Assembly (NCBI RefSeq): GCF_000365305.1
Contig: NZ_CM001841.1
Location: 817,594 to 881,593, forward strand
Length of the DNA: 64,000 nucleotides
Reading direction: 5' to 3'
Source of the DNA: Dickeya dianthicola NCPPB 453
Lineage (GTDB): Bacteria; Pseudomonadota; Gammaproteobacteria; Enterobacterales; Enterobacteriaceae
Part shown: one piece after another, positions 17,076 through 28,475 of the stretch
Position numbering within the stretch: the stretch's first letter is position 1
Layout of the letters: each line of letters starts with the position of its first letter
Notes under the pieces: generated by a model
Told to the model about the DNA's origin: nothing
The model's input: the letters and a program-made list of their open reading frames with translations, nothing else
Databases searched by the model: none
Translations under genes and position numbers: made by a program

Positions 17076-17297
17076 TTGTGGCGGAGCCGTGTTGACAAGC
17101 GATACCCTCGGTATCTGGTGATATTTGGCCGGGTAAACCGTCGTTATGGTAAGTGATTTTCAATCTTATTAATTAATTATATTAAGCGATATTCCGGCGT
17201 GGATTTTGTAATGCTTCATAGTTTCGAAAATCACAGACACGATACACTGGGCAACCTGCCACCCTACTAACAAAGCGATAAGACAAGGTAATAAACT

Positions 17298-19577
17298 ATG
17301 GATGAACAACTGAAGCAAAGCGCACTGGACTTCCATCAATATCCGGTGCCGGGAAAAATCCAGGTTTCCCCGACTAAACCGCTGGCCACGCAGCGCGACC
17401 TGGCGCTGGCCTATTCCCCGGGCGTTGCTGCGCCTTGTCTGGAAATCGCTGAAGATCCGCTGGCGGCTTACAAATATACCGCGCGCGGCAATCTGGTGGC
17501 GGTGATCTCCAACGGTACCGCCGTGCTGGGGCTGGGCAACATCGGCGCGCTGGCCGGTAAGCCGGTGATGGAAGGCAAAGGGGTGCTGTTCAAGAAATTC
17601 TCCGGTGTCGATGTGTTTGATATCGAAGTGGACGAGCAGGATCCGGACAAGCTGATCGACGTGATCGCGGCGCTGGAGCCGACCTTTGGCGGCATCAACC
17701 TGGAAGATATCAAGGCGCCGGAGTGCTTCTACATTGAGCAGAAGCTGCGCGAGCGCATGAAGATTCCGGTATTCCACGACGACCAGCACGGCACCGCCAT
17801 TATCTGTACCGCGGCGGTGTTGAACGGCTTGCGCGTGGTGGAAAAACAGATTTCCGACGTCCGGCTAGTGGTGTCCGGCGCGGGCGCGGCATCCATCGCC
17901 TGCCTGAATCTGCTGGTGGCGCTGGGGCTGAAGCATGAAAACATCGTGGTGTGTGATTCCCGCGGCGTTATCTACAAAGGCCGTGAAGCCAACATGGCGG
18001 AAACCAAAGCGGCGTACGCTATTGATGATAACGGCAGCCGTTCGCTGGCCGACGCCATTCCAAATGCGGACATTTTCCTCGGTTGTTCCGGTCCGGGCGT
18101 GCTGACGCAGGACATGGTCAAGACGATGGCGCCGCGTCCGCTGATCATGGCGCTGGCTAACCCGGAGCCGGAAATTCTGCCGCCGCTGGTGAAAGCAGTG
18201 CGTCCGGATGCCATCGTCTGCACCGGCCGTTCCGACTATCCGAACCAGGTCAACAACGTACTGTGTTTCCCGTTCATCTTCCGCGGCGCGCTGGATGTGG
18301 GCGCGACCACCATCAATGAAGAGATGAAGCTGGCCTGCGTACACGCCATTGCCGACCTGGCGCTGGCGGAGCAGAGCGAAGTGGTGGCATCCGCTTATGG
18401 CGATCAGGATCTCTCCTTCGGGCCGGAATACCTGATCCCTAAACCGTTCGATCCGCGGCTGATCATCAAGATCGCGCCGGCGGTGGCGAAGGCGGCGATG
18501 GCGTCCGGTGTGGCGACCCGCCCGATTGAAAACTTCGACGATTACATCGAGAAACTGACGCAGTTCGTCTACAAAACCAACCTGTTCATGAAGCCTGTCT
18601 TCTCTCAGGCCCGCACCCAGCCGAAACGCGTGGTGTTGGCGGAAGGGGAAGACCCGCGCGTGCTGCACGCCACGCAGGAACTGGTGTCGCTGGGGCTGGC
18701 GTTTCCGGTATTGATCGGCCGTCCGGGCGTTATCGAAAAACGCATCCAGAAGCTGGGCTTGCAGATTGCCATCGGCAAGGATTTCGAGGTGGTGAACAAC
18801 GAATCCGACCCGCGCTTCAAAGCCTACTGGACCGAATATTTTGAGATGATGAAACGTCGCGGCGTGTCTCAAGAGCAGGCGCAACGCGACATGCGCGGCA
18901 ACCCGACGTTGATCGGCTCCATCATGGTTCACCGCGGCGAAGCGGATGCGATGATCTGCGGTACGGTCGGTAACTATGAAGAGCACTTCAGCGTGGTAGA
19001 GAAAGTGTTCGGCTATCGTGATGGCGTGCATGTGGCGGGCGCGATGAACGCGTTGCTGTTGCCGAGCGGCAATACCTTTATCGCCGATACCTACGTCAAC
19101 CCGGACCCGACGTCGGAACAGCTGGCGGAGATCACCCTGATGGCGGCCAGCACCGTGCGCCGTTTCGGTATCGAACCCAAAGTGGCATTGCTGTCGCATT
19201 CCAGTTTCGGCACGTCTGATTCGCCGACGGCGAAGAAAATGCGCGCCACGCTGGAACGGGTGAACAAGCTGGCGCCGGAGCTGCAAATCGACGGCGAAAT
19301 GCACGGCGACGCCGCGCTGGTGGAGGCTATCCGTCGTGAGCAGATGCCGAACAGCCCGCTGAAAGGCGCGGCCAATATCCTGATCATGCCGAACATGGAA
19401 GCCGCCCGCATCAGCTACAACCTGCTGCGCGTGTCTTCCTCCGAAGGCGTGACCGTCGGGCCGGTGCTGATGGGCGTTGCCAAGCCGGTACACATTCTGA
19501 CGCCGATCGCCTCCGTGCGCCGTATCGTCAACATGGTCGCGCTGGCGGTGGTGGAAGCACAGACCGAGCTGCTGTAA
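17298..19577 (+). CDS. maeB: NADP-dependent malic enzyme
   Basis: This 759-aa protein converts malate to pyruvate and CO2 with NADPH production. The N-terminal malic enzyme domain (about 1-425) shows [30 protein letters not shown] and the Rossmann motif [12 protein letters not shown]. The C-terminal third (about 430-759) is the phosphotransacetylase-like domain typical of MaeB, which in E. coli lacks activity and mediates acetyl-CoA control. The gene ends in a strong terminator. Confidence 0.97.
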   Translation: MDEQLKQSALDFHQYPVPGKIQVSPTKPLATQRDLALAYSPGVAAPCLEIAEDPLAAYKYTARGNLVAVISNGTAVLGLGNIGALAGKPVMEGKGVLFKKFSGVDVFDIEVDEQDPDKLIDVIAALEPTFGGINLEDIKAPECFYIEQKLRERMKIPVFHDDQHGTAIICTAAVLNGLRVVEKQISDVRLVVSGAGAASIACLNLLVALGLKHENIVVCDSRGVIYKGREANMAETKAAYAIDDNGSRSLADAIPNADIFLGCSGPGVLTQDMVKTMAPRPLIMALANPEPEILPPLVKAVRPDAIVCTGRSDYPNQVNNVLCFPFIFRGALDVGATTINEEMKLACVHAIADLALAEQSEVVASAYGDQDLSFGPEYLIPKPFDPRLIIKIAPAVAKAAMASGVATRPIENFDDYIEKLTQFVYKTNLFMKPVFSQARTQPKRVVLAEGEDPRVLHATQELVSLGLAFPVLIGRPGVIEKRIQKLGLQIAIGKDFEVVNNESDPRFKAYWTEYFEMMKRRGVSQEQAQRDMRGNPTLIGSIMVHRGEADAMICGTVGNYEEHFSVVEKVFGYRDGVHVAGAMNALLLPSGNTFIADTYVNPDPTSEQLAEITLMAASTVRRFGIEPKVALLSHSSFGTSDSPTAKKMRATLERVNKLAPELQIDGEMHGDAALVEAIRREQMPNSPLKGAANILIMPNMEAARISYNLLRVSSSEGVTVGPVLMGVAKPVHILTPIASVRRIVNMVALAVVEAQTELL

Positions 19578-19604
19578 TCCGGCAGACTGCTGACAACGAA
19601 AAGA

Positions 19605-19634
19605 CCAAACCGGCAGATTACCCTGCCGGTTTTT

Positions 19635-19635
<1 letters not shown>
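19605..19635. terminator. Terminator between maeB and yaiI
   Basis: AAACCGGCAG, loop ATTAC, CTGCCGGTTTTTTT (one mismatch tolerated). It lies between convergent genes and can serve maeB; its T run continues into the end of yaiI. Confidence 0.88.
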
Positions 19636-21055
<1,420 letters not shown>

Positions 21056-21232
21056 TTATTCCCTGGGTTTATTAGTCCTAGTATATCGGAATTCGGCAGG
21101 CCGCCTATCGCCGGCTAATGCCGTCGGCGTGAATTGGCGCCATTGCTGAAAAGTGTATGACGGAGATATTGCGTCTGCGGTGAATCACGGGATAATCGGT
21201 GATGACCGATTGACTCTAGATGGCGAGCAGCG

Positions 21233-21658
21233 ATGGAAATCCGCATATTCAGGCAAGATGACTTTGAAGAAGTGATCACCCTTTGGGAGCGTTGCGATTT
21301 GCTGCGTCCCTGGAATGACCCGGAAATGGATATTGAGCGCAAGCTTAACCATGATCCCGACCTGTTTCTGGTGGCGGAAGTGGGCGGCGAGGTGGTTGGC
21401 TCGGTGATGGGGGGGTATGACGGTCACCGTGGTTCGGCCTACTATCTGGGGGTGCATCCCGATTACCGCGGCCGCGGCATCGCCAATGCGCTGATCAGCC
21501 GTCTGGAGAAAAAACTGATCGCGCGCGGTTGCCCGAAGATCCACCTGATGGTGCGGCAGAACAACACGGCCGTCATCAGCATGTATGAAAAGATGAATTA
21601 CGACATGGTCGATAGCATCACGCTGGGAAAGCGCTTGATTGAAGACCAGGAGTATTGA
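21233..21658 (+). CDS. ypeA: GNAT acetyltransferase YpeA
   Basis: This 141-aa Gcn5-family acetyltransferase has the acetyl-CoA motif [19 protein letters not shown]. It closely matches E. coli YpeA, whose substrate is unknown to me. It is divergent from hemF, as part of the conserved hemF-ypeA-yfeY-yfeX neighbourhood. Confidence 0.92.
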   Translation: MEIRIFRQDDFEEVITLWERCDLLRPWNDPEMDIERKLNHDPDLFLVAEVGGEVVGSVMGGYDGHRGSAYYLGVHPDYRGRGIANALISRLEKKLIARGCPKIHLMVRQNNTAVISMYEKMNYDMVDSITLGKRLIEDQEY

Positions 21659-21779
21659 CCGCGCCCCTCTGGCCGTGTTTGCGAGCGTCGATTGTTGACG
21701 GGGTGAACCCGCCTTATCTCCGTCTGACGCCCGGCTGATTCCCCGCCAGCCTATCCGCTGAGTTGTTCCCCTCTGTTTC

Positions 21780-21945
21780 TGTGCGCGTATCCGCGTCAAT
21801 CCCGTCCCAGTAAGTAATCAGTTCAAATTCAATATCGGCAAGCACTGCAAACATCAGGCATCCCCCCGGCGTTGTTGTTTTGCGACGATGCGCTGCAACC
21901 TCTTCTCTAACTCGCTGAGTGACAGATTTAGCTTTCCCTTTCGAC
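21780..21945 (-). pseudogene. Remnant of P2-type phage tail genes (gpU-like start)
   Basis: The minus strand reads MFAVLADIEFELITYWDG from 21854, which matches the start of GpU-like tail proteins (MFAVLGDIEFELITYWDG in my memory), then degenerates. Immediately upstream, in another frame, LSLSELEKRLQRIVAKQQRRGDA ends in a TGA overlapping that ATG (TGATG). This resembles the 3' end of the preceding tail gene. So a junction of two phage tail genes survives as a fossil between ypeA and yfeY. No other phage genes are visible nearby. Confidence 0.55.
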
Positions 21946-22158
21946 CGGGGCGCCGTTCTTCTCTGGGTGACGTTCTTCTCTGAATGAACGTTTTTCCCGG
22001 CCCGCCAGAACAATGGTAATCTTGGCGGCATGTGCGCGCCGTGGATTAACCGGCGCGAATTTTTACGGCACTTTCTGCCGGCGGTGGACTCAAAAGAGCC
22101 AGCGCTATGGCAGGGCCGGCTCTTTGAGTCGGCGCCGTTTTATATTGAGGAGTCGAGA

Positions 22159-22767
22159 GTGACAAAAGTGCGTCCGTTGTTTCTGGTTTTCCCGCTGTTG
22201 CTGGCGGGGTGCAGCATGTTATCCGGTTTTTCCTGGCCCAGTTTTTCCTGGTCCAGTTTGTCGCCGTTCAACGGGTTCGGCCATCATCCGACGGTATCGG
22301 ACGCCGGCGTCGGGGGCATTAATGCCAAAACGCCGATGCTGGAGTCGGCATTGAACGACGCGCTAAACGGCGATTATCGCCTGCGCGGCGGTATGGAAAC
22401 CCGTAACGGCAAGCTGGTATCGATTTACGAAGCGCTCAAGGATGACAGCGTCAGGCTGGAAATCAGCGGCGCGCCGAAAGGCCAGGTCACACAGGTGGCG
22501 GTAATGGACAAGGCGATCGCCAGCGAGTGGGGCGTGAAAATCGGCGATGAATTCAGCTCGCTTTACAGCAAGGCATTTGGCCTCTGTCAGCCGGGACAAG
22601 GCGCGGCGGACGCCCGCAGCGTTGAGTGCGTAGCGCCGCAGGGCAAACACGTCAGCTACCTGTTCTCCGGCGACTGGAGCGGGCCGGAAGGGCTGATGCC
22701 GCCCGATGATATTCTCAAGAGCTGGAAGGTCAGCAAGATCGTCTGGCATGCGCAGGGCCGAGAATAA
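22159..22767 (+). CDS. yfeY: YfeY family lipoprotein
   Basis: This 202-aa lipoprotein starts at a GTG with AGGAG 7 nt upstream and has a signal peptide ending LLLAGC. The body (TVSDAGVGGINAKTPMLESALNDALNGDYRLRGGM, then AVMDKAIASEWGVKIGDEFSSLYSKAFG) matches E. coli YfeY, a sigma-E-regulated lipoprotein of unknown role. The frame is open to 22030, but the lipobox fixes the start near 22159. A hairpin (AAAGAGCC...GGCTCTTT, 22092-22123) lies just upstream. Function is unknown. Confidence 0.88.
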   Translation: MTKVRPLFLVFPLLLAGCSMLSGFSWPSFSWSSLSPFNGFGHHPTVSDAGVGGINAKTPMLESALNDALNGDYRLRGGMETRNGKLVSIYEALKDDSVRLEISGAPKGQVTQVAVMDKAIASEWGVKIGDEFSSLYSKAFGLCQPGQGAADARSVECVAPQGKHVSYLFSGDWSGPEGLMPPDDILKSWKVSKIVWHAQGRE

Positions 22768-23213
22768 TTCATCAGTATGATTTATGCGTTCATGCACCGG
22801 GATGACGCTATCCCGGTTCCTGTTACCCTTGTGTTTTGCTCACAAGGCAAGTGTCGTCAGATTTATTATTGAAATTTGTTAACGAATTTGGCGCTTATGC
22901 TGTGCTGAGTTACTGAAAAATCTCCTGACGACTGACTGTTTTTATTACCTTTCATCATCGCTTCGTCCACGTCTTGCCCTGCTGATTGATCATTTATTCT
23001 GAATATGATCTGGATCGTATCTGGTGCTGTATCTGCGCCCGGCTGACGTTAACATATCAATCTGCATACAGATTGCCGACATAATGCGCTGTGTGTGACT
23101 GGCAGCCGATAGCGGTTCCGTTGGCTGCGAATATCACCTGTACAGGAAGTTTGGTGGGCGCATTCGCATTGAGTTTGGATCCGCACACCGATAATGATCA
23201 ATAAGGAGCTTTG
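22768..23213. other. Intergenic stretch between yfeY and the glycosyltransferase gene
   Basis: No gene is seen. Two hairpins follow yfeY: CCGGGAT-GACGCT-ATCCCGG at 22797-22816, and CCTTGTG...CACAAGG near 22828-22848. The rest is moderately AT-rich and presumably holds the promoter of the downstream gene. A ribosome-binding site AAGGAG lies at 23203-23208. Confidence 0.6.
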
Positions 23214-24488
23214 ATGTCCCATATCCTGATGGCCGCGGTGGCAACGCCGGGGCATGTTTATCCTATGCTGACTATCGCCCGTCATCTGTTGACTAAAGGG
23301 CACCGGGTAACCCTGTTCAGCGGCGCGCTGTTTCGTGAGCAGGCGCAGGCTGCCGGCGTCGGGTTTATCGCGTTCGATGAACAGATCGATTTTGACTACC
23401 GTCATCTGGAACGCCATTTTCCCAAACGCGCCACTCTGCCGCCCGGTAACGCGCAGATGGCGCTGGCGCTGCGCGAATTTTTCTCCGCACCTATTCCGTT
23501 GATCGACCGCCAACTGCGCGCGGTGCTGGCGCAAACCGGGGCGGACGTGGTGATGGCGGAAAACTGTTTCTACGGTATTCTGCCGCTGCTGGCCAGCGAG
23601 GATCGCCCGCCGGTGATTGGCATTGGCGTGACGCCGCTGTCCTTCTCGTCCCGCGATTCGATCTTCTACGGGCCGCGTATCCCGCCTGCGCTGTTGCCGC
23701 CGGATTTGACCCGCGAGCAACTGATCGACGAAGAAACCCGCGAGCTGATCGCCGGCGTGAAGGAGGCATTCGATACGGTGATGGTGCAGTCGGGACAACA
23801 GCCGCTCACCGCTCCCTTTGCCGACGCGCTGATCAGCGGCTGCGACCGTTTCCTGCAATTGTCCACCACCGAACTGGAATATCACCGCGATGATTTGCCG
23901 TCGTGCGTGCGCTTTGTGGGGCCGCTGCCGTTGAAGGTGACCGAAGAGGAAACGGATCAGGCGCTGTGGCCGTCGCAGGACACCCGGCCGCTGGTGATTG
24001 TGTCGCAGGGAACGCTGGCGAATGTGGATCTGCAGCAATTGATTGGCCCGACACTGCGCGCGCTGGCCGGCCTGCCCGTGCGGGTGCTGGCGACCACCGG
24101 CGGCCGGCCGGTGGAAGAGCTGGCCGCCTCGGCGCCGGCAAACGCGCGGGTGTGCCGTTTTATCTCGCTGGAGCACTGGCTGCCGCGGGCGGCGCTGCTG
24201 ATTACCAACGGGGGATACGGTTCGCTCAACGCGGCGTTGTCTCACGGCGTGCCGTTGATTGTGGCCGGGACGGGAGAAGACAAACTGGAAACTGCGGCGA
24301 GGGTGGTGTTTGCCGGCTGCGGGCTGAATCTCGGCACCAGCACGCCGGGCGAGCGGCAGATTGCCGACGCGGTGACGCGCATCCTCGAACAACCCGGTTA
24401 TACCCAGCGTGCGCGTTGGGTACAGTCGGATTGCGCACGTCATCACGCGCTGGAAGCGATCGCCGAAGAGGTGGGAGCCATCGGGTAA
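23214..24488 (+). CDS. GT1/MGT-family glycosyltransferase
   Basis: This 424-aa GT-B glycosyltransferase has the N-terminal acceptor-side motif ATPGHVYPMLTIARHLLTKGHRVTLFSG and the C-terminal donor-side segment (WLPRAALLITNGGYGSLNAALSHGVPLIVAGTGEDK), like macrolide and UDP-sugar transferases. The last motif is usually HGG; here it is TNGGYGS with Asn. The ATG at 23214 is preceded by AAGGAG. It stands alone, with a terminator at 24529-24559, so the acceptor cannot be deduced. A small-molecule or self-resistance role is possible. Confidence 0.85.
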   Translation: MSHILMAAVATPGHVYPMLTIARHLLTKGHRVTLFSGALFREQAQAAGVGFIAFDEQIDFDYRHLERHFPKRATLPPGNAQMALALREFFSAPIPLIDRQLRAVLAQTGADVVMAENCFYGILPLLASEDRPPVIGIGVTPLSFSSRDSIFYGPRIPPALLPPDLTREQLIDEETRELIAGVKEAFDTVMVQSGQQPLTAPFADALISGCDRFLQLSTTELEYHRDDLPSCVRFVGPLPLKVTEEETDQALWPSQDTRPLVIVSQGTLANVDLQQLIGPTLRALAGLPVRVLATTGGRPVEELAASAPANARVCRFISLEHWLPRAALLITNGGYGSLNAALSHGVPLIVAGTGEDKLETAARVVFAGCGLNLGTSTPGERQIADAVTRILEQPGYTQRARWVQSDCARHHALEAIAEEVGAIG

Positions 24489-24528
24489 GCGTTGTTACGC
24501 TGCTTCTACCCAAACACGTTGTCTGGAT

Positions 24529-24559
24529 AAACCACTGTCATTGGCGCGGTGGTTTTTTT
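24529..24559 (+). terminator. Terminator after the glycosyltransferase gene
   Basis: AAACCAC and GTGGTTT flank a 13-nt loop, followed by a T run. Confidence 0.8.
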
Positions 24560-24601
24560 CATCGGTAGGTAATGCGGTGCGTTATCCCTGTTGATGAATA
24601 T

Positions 24602-24889
24602 TCAGGCTAATATCTGGGATTTATTGGCGCTATTACGCATCAGTTTTTTACGATCAATCCAGGTATTGGTTTTCGGGTCGTAATAACGGCTTGGCCATAT
24701 TTCTTCCGGCTTAATGCCTAATGCGTTGGCTATCAGCCATTCCCCTTTCGGCCAGGGACGATATAACGCGTTTGCCAGTGTGCTTGAACTTAATCCTGCT
24801 TCTCGTGAGACTGCTGAGAGTGATGTCCCTTTCTTCCTTAATGCAGCAATGATATCGGCGGAATGCCAGTCACTTTTCCTTGCGCGCAT
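24602..24889 (-). CDS. Ner-like winged-helix regulator (Nlp/SfsB family)
   Basis: This 95-aa protein has the phage Mu Ner-type DNA-binding domain: DWHSADIIAALRKKGTSLSAV, then SREAGLSSSTLANALYRPWPKGEWLIANALGI and the tail EIWPSRYYD. Enterobacterial members (Nlp/SfsB) are regulators with few known targets; some affect maltose genes. It is divergent from the LuxR-type gene across a very AT-rich region, so it could control that gene, but this is inference. Confidence 0.85.
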   Translation of the reverse strand: MRARKSDWHSADIIAALRKKGTSLSAVSREAGLSSSTLANALYRPWPKGEWLIANALGIKPEEIWPSRYYDPKTNTWIDRKKLMRNSANKSQILA

Positions 24890-25243
24890 GATTTATCCTC
24901 AATGCTGGTTGCTATTTTGATTGTGACAGACTTTTACTATTACACACTTTTACAGGTAAAAAATACTCTTGAATTAAATTTAATTTAATGAAATTAGGGG
25001 TATTATGTGCCTGAACCTGATGGAGTCAGGTGTGCGCCTAATTATATGGGAGCGTGATGTAGGTAATTGTTTAATATGTTTATTAAACTTAAGCGAATTG
25101 AAGGCTGCTGATTGTGAGGGAATGAGGGGTAAAATAGATTCAATTTCATATATTTAATTTTAAATTAATTATCAAATTAATAATTGGTGATGCTGAATGC
25201 CAATGGCATCAAAAAATTTGGCAGGAGATGTTTTATAAACAGG
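24890..25243. other. AT-rich divergent promoter region
   Basis: No gene is seen. The stretch is much more AT-rich than its surroundings, with A/T runs such as AAATTTAATTTAATGAAATT. It lies between the divergent ner-like and luxR-type genes and probably holds both promoters; silencing by H-NS would be plausible. Confidence 0.55.
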
Positions 25244-25933
25244 ATGTCGCTTGTAATGACCGTTAACCACGATTATCTACACTCGTTTATTCCCTTGCTG
25301 GATAGTCTGAGTGAGCCTTGGGGAATCAAGGATCTGGCATCTCGTCATGTGTATATGAACACGCGAGCATACAGCTACACCAATACACCGACGAATTTTG
25401 ATATTGAGGGAAAATCCGACGAAGAGTTTCCGATAGGCTGGGCGGAATTATCGGACGATTTTATCGAGCATGACCATCGTACGGAAACATGTGCCGAGCG
25501 GGTTACCGTCATTGAAACCCATTACTGGTTTGGCAAAGCGGAGCTGGCGCCGTTTATCAGTGAAAAAATTCCTCTTTTTAATCCGGCAAAAGAGTGCGTG
25601 GGCATTTTGTGGAATGCCCGGCCGATGACCACATTATCGCCGCTGATTCATATTGATCGGCGTAAGCCAACCGTACTGAAAACCGAAATAACCACCGATC
25701 TTTTTACCCGCGCTGAGCTGGATACGCTCTTTCTGGTGTTGCGGCGTTTTTCCAGTAAGGAAATCGCGAAGCGGTTCAACCTGTCCAGCCGGACGATCGA
25801 AAACAGAATACAAAGCATGTACCAAAAAGCCGGCGTGCATTCGTTCAATCAGTTTGAAGAGTTTTGCTACCAACAGGGGCTGGACGGTTTTATCCCCCAC
25901 TCATTGCTGACCAAAGGCATTTTATTTATCTGA
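25244..25933 (+). CDS. LuxR-type regulator with N-terminal sensory domain
   Basis: The frame is open from 25184, but starts at 25244 (MSLVMTVNHD) or 25256 fit better; the choice is uncertain. The N-terminal half (about 1-130) looks PAS-like, similar to enterobacterial LuxR proteins with a PAS_4 sensor. A GerE-type helix-turn-helix follows (LFTRAELDTLFLVLRRFSSKE, then FNLSSRTIENRIQSMYQKAGVHS). The stop is 15 nt before the permease gene, so it probably regulates uptake through its own operon. The ligand is unknown. Confidence 0.8.
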   Translation: MSLVMTVNHDYLHSFIPLLDSLSEPWGIKDLASRHVYMNTRAYSYTNTPTNFDIEGKSDEEFPIGWAELSDDFIEHDHRTETCAERVTVIETHYWFGKAELAPFISEKIPLFNPAKECVGILWNARPMTTLSPLIHIDRRKPTVLKTEITTDLFTRAELDTLFLVLRRFSSKEIAKRFNLSSRTIENRIQSMYQKAGVHSFNQFEEFCYQQGLDGFIPHSLLTKGILFI

Positions 25934-25948
25934 CAAGGGCCACATGTC

Positions 25949-27244
25949 ATGGAAAGCATTGATGATTACCCGGTGAGCCGGGTTCCGACGTCGGTCCGGC
26001 TGCCCTTTTTTAATGTGGCGCTGGTTCATATTGGTATGCTCACCGCGCTGGACCAGTTTATGCTCGGTGCGGTGCTGGGGCATGCGATGACGCTCGGCGA
26101 GGCGTTTCTGGCGATAGCCATCGGCAGCGCGATTTTCGGCGTCGTCACGCTGGGGCTGGGCTACGCGGGCATGAAAGAGGGGTTGTCCGGCAGTCTGCTG
26201 GCGCGTTGGTGTGGTTTTGGCCGGATGGGGGCGGTGTTTATCGGCGCGATTATTGCCGTCAGCCTGTTGGGCTGGTTTGGCGTACAAAACGCGGTGTTTG
26301 CCAAATCGCTTAATTTTGCGTTAGGCGATCGACTGGGGTTTGGCTGGTCGGCAGCCCTTTCCGGCTGTGCGCTGACGCTACTGGTCACCTTTGGTTTCAG
26401 CGCGTTGCGCTACACCGCCAGAATCGCGGTGCCGCTGTTTATCATGGTGGTCGGCTATATTTCGACCATGACGCTGACCGGGCACAACCTTACCGATCTG
26501 CTGCAAAAAAGCGTGTCTGGCGAGGCTATTTCAGTGAGCGCCGGTGCGACTATGGTGGTCGGCGGTTGTATTGTGGCCAGCCTGATCACCCCTGACATGA
26601 CGCGTTACTCTCGTCGCGGGCGGCATGTTTTCTGGATCACGATATCGTCGGTCATTATCGGCGAATTTATCGTCAATGGGCTGGCGATCCTGATTGCCCG
26701 CGCGCTCAATACCGCCGATATCGTGACTATCATGTCGCAGACGGCGGGCGGTATCGGGCTGATTACGGTGATATTTTCCACCTTGCGTATCAATGACATC
26801 AATCTGTATTCGTCGTCACTGGGCATTGCCAATGCGGTGGAAGGCATCACCGGCAGAAAGCTGAGCTACAAGTCCATCACGTTGCTGATCGGTTTTATCG
26901 GCACCTTTCTGTCGGTTATCGGCATTCTGGACCGGTTTGTGGATTTCCTGACATTGCTGGGGGTGTTTTTCCCGCCGGTTATTGGGGTGATGTTGGTGGA
27001 TTACTATATTTTGCGTACCAGCCGGCGGTTGCTGGATGAAAGCCGCCAGCACGGCGAACTGCCGGAGGCAGGCAATACGCCAGATGTCGGTTGGTCGGCG
27101 ATTATCGCCAGTCTGGTGGGGAGCGCGCTTGGGTTGTTCACCGACTGGGGCATCCCGGCGCTGAATTCGCTGCTGGCGGCCAGTTTGTTGTACTGGCTTA
27201 TCAAGGCGAGGTTACCGGCGGTGAAATCTATCCAGGGTAGGTAA
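25949..27244 (+). CDS. NCS1-family purine/cytosine permease (CodB-like)
   Basis: This 431-aa inner-membrane protein has about 12 hydrophobic segments and NCS1 features (WFGVQNAVFAKSL, GGCIVASLITPDMTRYSR). The family takes up nucleobases or related nitrogen compounds with cations. No deaminase or hydrolase gene is next to it, unlike codBA, so the substrate is open. It follows the LuxR-type gene by 15 nt and is probably its operon partner. Confidence 0.85.
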   Translation: MESIDDYPVSRVPTSVRLPFFNVALVHIGMLTALDQFMLGAVLGHAMTLGEAFLAIAIGSAIFGVVTLGLGYAGMKEGLSGSLLARWCGFGRMGAVFIGAIIAVSLLGWFGVQNAVFAKSLNFALGDRLGFGWSAALSGCALTLLVTFGFSALRYTARIAVPLFIMVVGYISTMTLTGHNLTDLLQKSVSGEAISVSAGATMVVGGCIVASLITPDMTRYSRRGRHVFWITISSVIIGEFIVNGLAILIARALNTADIVTIMSQTAGGIGLITVIFSTLRINDINLYSSSLGIANAVEGITGRKLSYKSITLLIGFIGTFLSVIGILDRFVDFLTLLGVFFPPVIGVMLVDYYILRTSRRLLDESRQHGELPEAGNTPDVGWSAIIASLVGSALGLFTDWGIPALNSLLAASLLYWLIKARLPAVKSIQGR

Positions 27245-27484
27245 TGGCGGTGGGTAATGCGGCCGCTATGTTGATCATCCTTGCGAAAACAGCTACCTAC
27301 GCTTTCCAGCGTTATCGGTAAGGTTATCCTGTTATCGTCAACATCGTCTGATATGATGTGATCAGAGTGGGGCGTGGTAGTCACGCCTCGTATTTTTTAT
27401 TCATTATAGCAGCATTGAGATAGCAGCCCGGCATGGCTTGCCGGCGCGAGAGAAACTGCACCGAGTAATGTGAGGAAGCAATAG

Positions 27485-28384
27485 ATGACACAAATTCAAA
27501 GCGGTATTTTGCTGGAGCATCGCCGTTTTGCCATCTTCATGGAGGCTATGGTACAGGGAGAATTTGATGCCATTCGCCAGGGGTGTAAGAAGTTCTGTCA
27601 GGCGCTGGCCGAGTTGCAACAACGTTTCCCTGACGCGGGCCTTGGCGCGGCGGTCGCCTTTGGCTACGACGTCTGGCGCGAACTGGATAGCGACAACAGC
27701 GCGCAGGAACTCAAACCCTTCACGCCGCTGGGCAACGGGCTGGCGCCCGCCACTCAGCGCGACATGCTGATTCACATCCAGTCGCTGCGTCATGACGTCA
27801 ACTTTTCGCTGGCGCAGGCGGTGCTGGCGTCGTTCGGCAACACCATCAACATCGAAGAGGAAACCCACGGTTTTCGTTGGGTGGAAGATCGCGATTTGAG
27901 CGGTTTTGTCGATGGCACTGAAAATCCGCAGGGCGACGCCCGACATGGTGTCGCCATCATCCCGGACGGCGAGGCGGGGGAAGGCGGCAGTTATGTGTTT
28001 GTTCAGCGCTGGGAGCACAATTTGCGCCAGTTGAATCGCATGGGCGTGGAACAGCAGGAACAGATGATCGGCCGCACCAAACAAGACAACGAAGAGCTGT
28101 CGTCCGAATCGCGACCGGTGACTTCGCACCTGAGCCGTGTTGACCTCAAGGAAGACGGAAAAGGGCTGAAAATTCTGCGTCAGAGCCTGCCTTACGGTAC
28201 CGCCAGCGGCAAGCACGGCCTGTATTTCGCGGCTTACTGCGCCCGGCTTTACAACATTGAACAGCAATTGCTGAGTATGTTCGGCGACCGCGACGGCAAA
28301 CGCGACGATATGCTGCGCTTTACCCGCGCGGTCAGCGGCAGTTACTTCTTTGCCCCTTCGCTTGATCGTTTGCTATCGCTATAA
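27485..28384 (+). CDS. yfeX: Dyp-type haem peroxidase YfeX
   Basis: This 299-aa dye-decolorising peroxidase has the GXXDG motif in [15 protein letters not shown] and the C-terminal [22 protein letters not shown]. coli YfeX is a cytoplasmic haem peroxidase, once proposed to remove iron from haem. Length is that of E. coli YfeX. It is close to yfeY and ypeA in E. coli as well. A terminator follows at 28415-28444. Confidence 0.95.
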   Translation: MTQIQSGILLEHRRFAIFMEAMVQGEFDAIRQGCKKFCQALAELQQRFPDAGLGAAVAFGYDVWRELDSDNSAQELKPFTPLGNGLAPATQRDMLIHIQSLRHDVNFSLAQAVLASFGNTINIEEETHGFRWVEDRDLSGFVDGTENPQGDARHGVAIIPDGEAGEGGSYVFVQRWEHNLRQLNRMGVEQQEQMIGRTKQDNEELSSESRPVTSHLSRVDLKEDGKGLKILRQSLPYGTASGKHGLYFAAYCARLYNIEQQLLSMFGDRDGKRDDMLRFTRAVSGSYFFAPSLDRLLSL

Positions 28385-28414
28385 CAGAATCCGGTTTAGC
28401 TACAGAGAGACAGA

Positions 28415-28444
28415 CAGGCACTGCACCGCGGTGCCTGTTTTTTT
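28415..28444 (+). terminator. Terminator of yfeX
   Basis: CAGGCAC, loop TGCACCGCG, GTGCCTG and seven T residues. Confidence 0.88.
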
Positions 28445-28475
28445 GGTGACGCCCGGCGTCCCCGGAGAGAAGAAT

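Noticed and set aside
17865-19493. 542-codon open frame antisense to maeB
   Set aside because: It is His/Arg/Gln-rich and mirrors the high-GC third positions of maeB. Similar long antisense frames oppose the glycosyltransferase (23049-24446), norV, fumA and the FAD reductase; all are composition artefacts.
21714-22031. 105-codon ORF as a whole gene
   Set aside because: Only the MFAVLADIEF...YWDG segment looks real; the N-terminal part is out of frame with a better upstream peptide and the C-terminal part degenerates. It is treated as a phage remnant.
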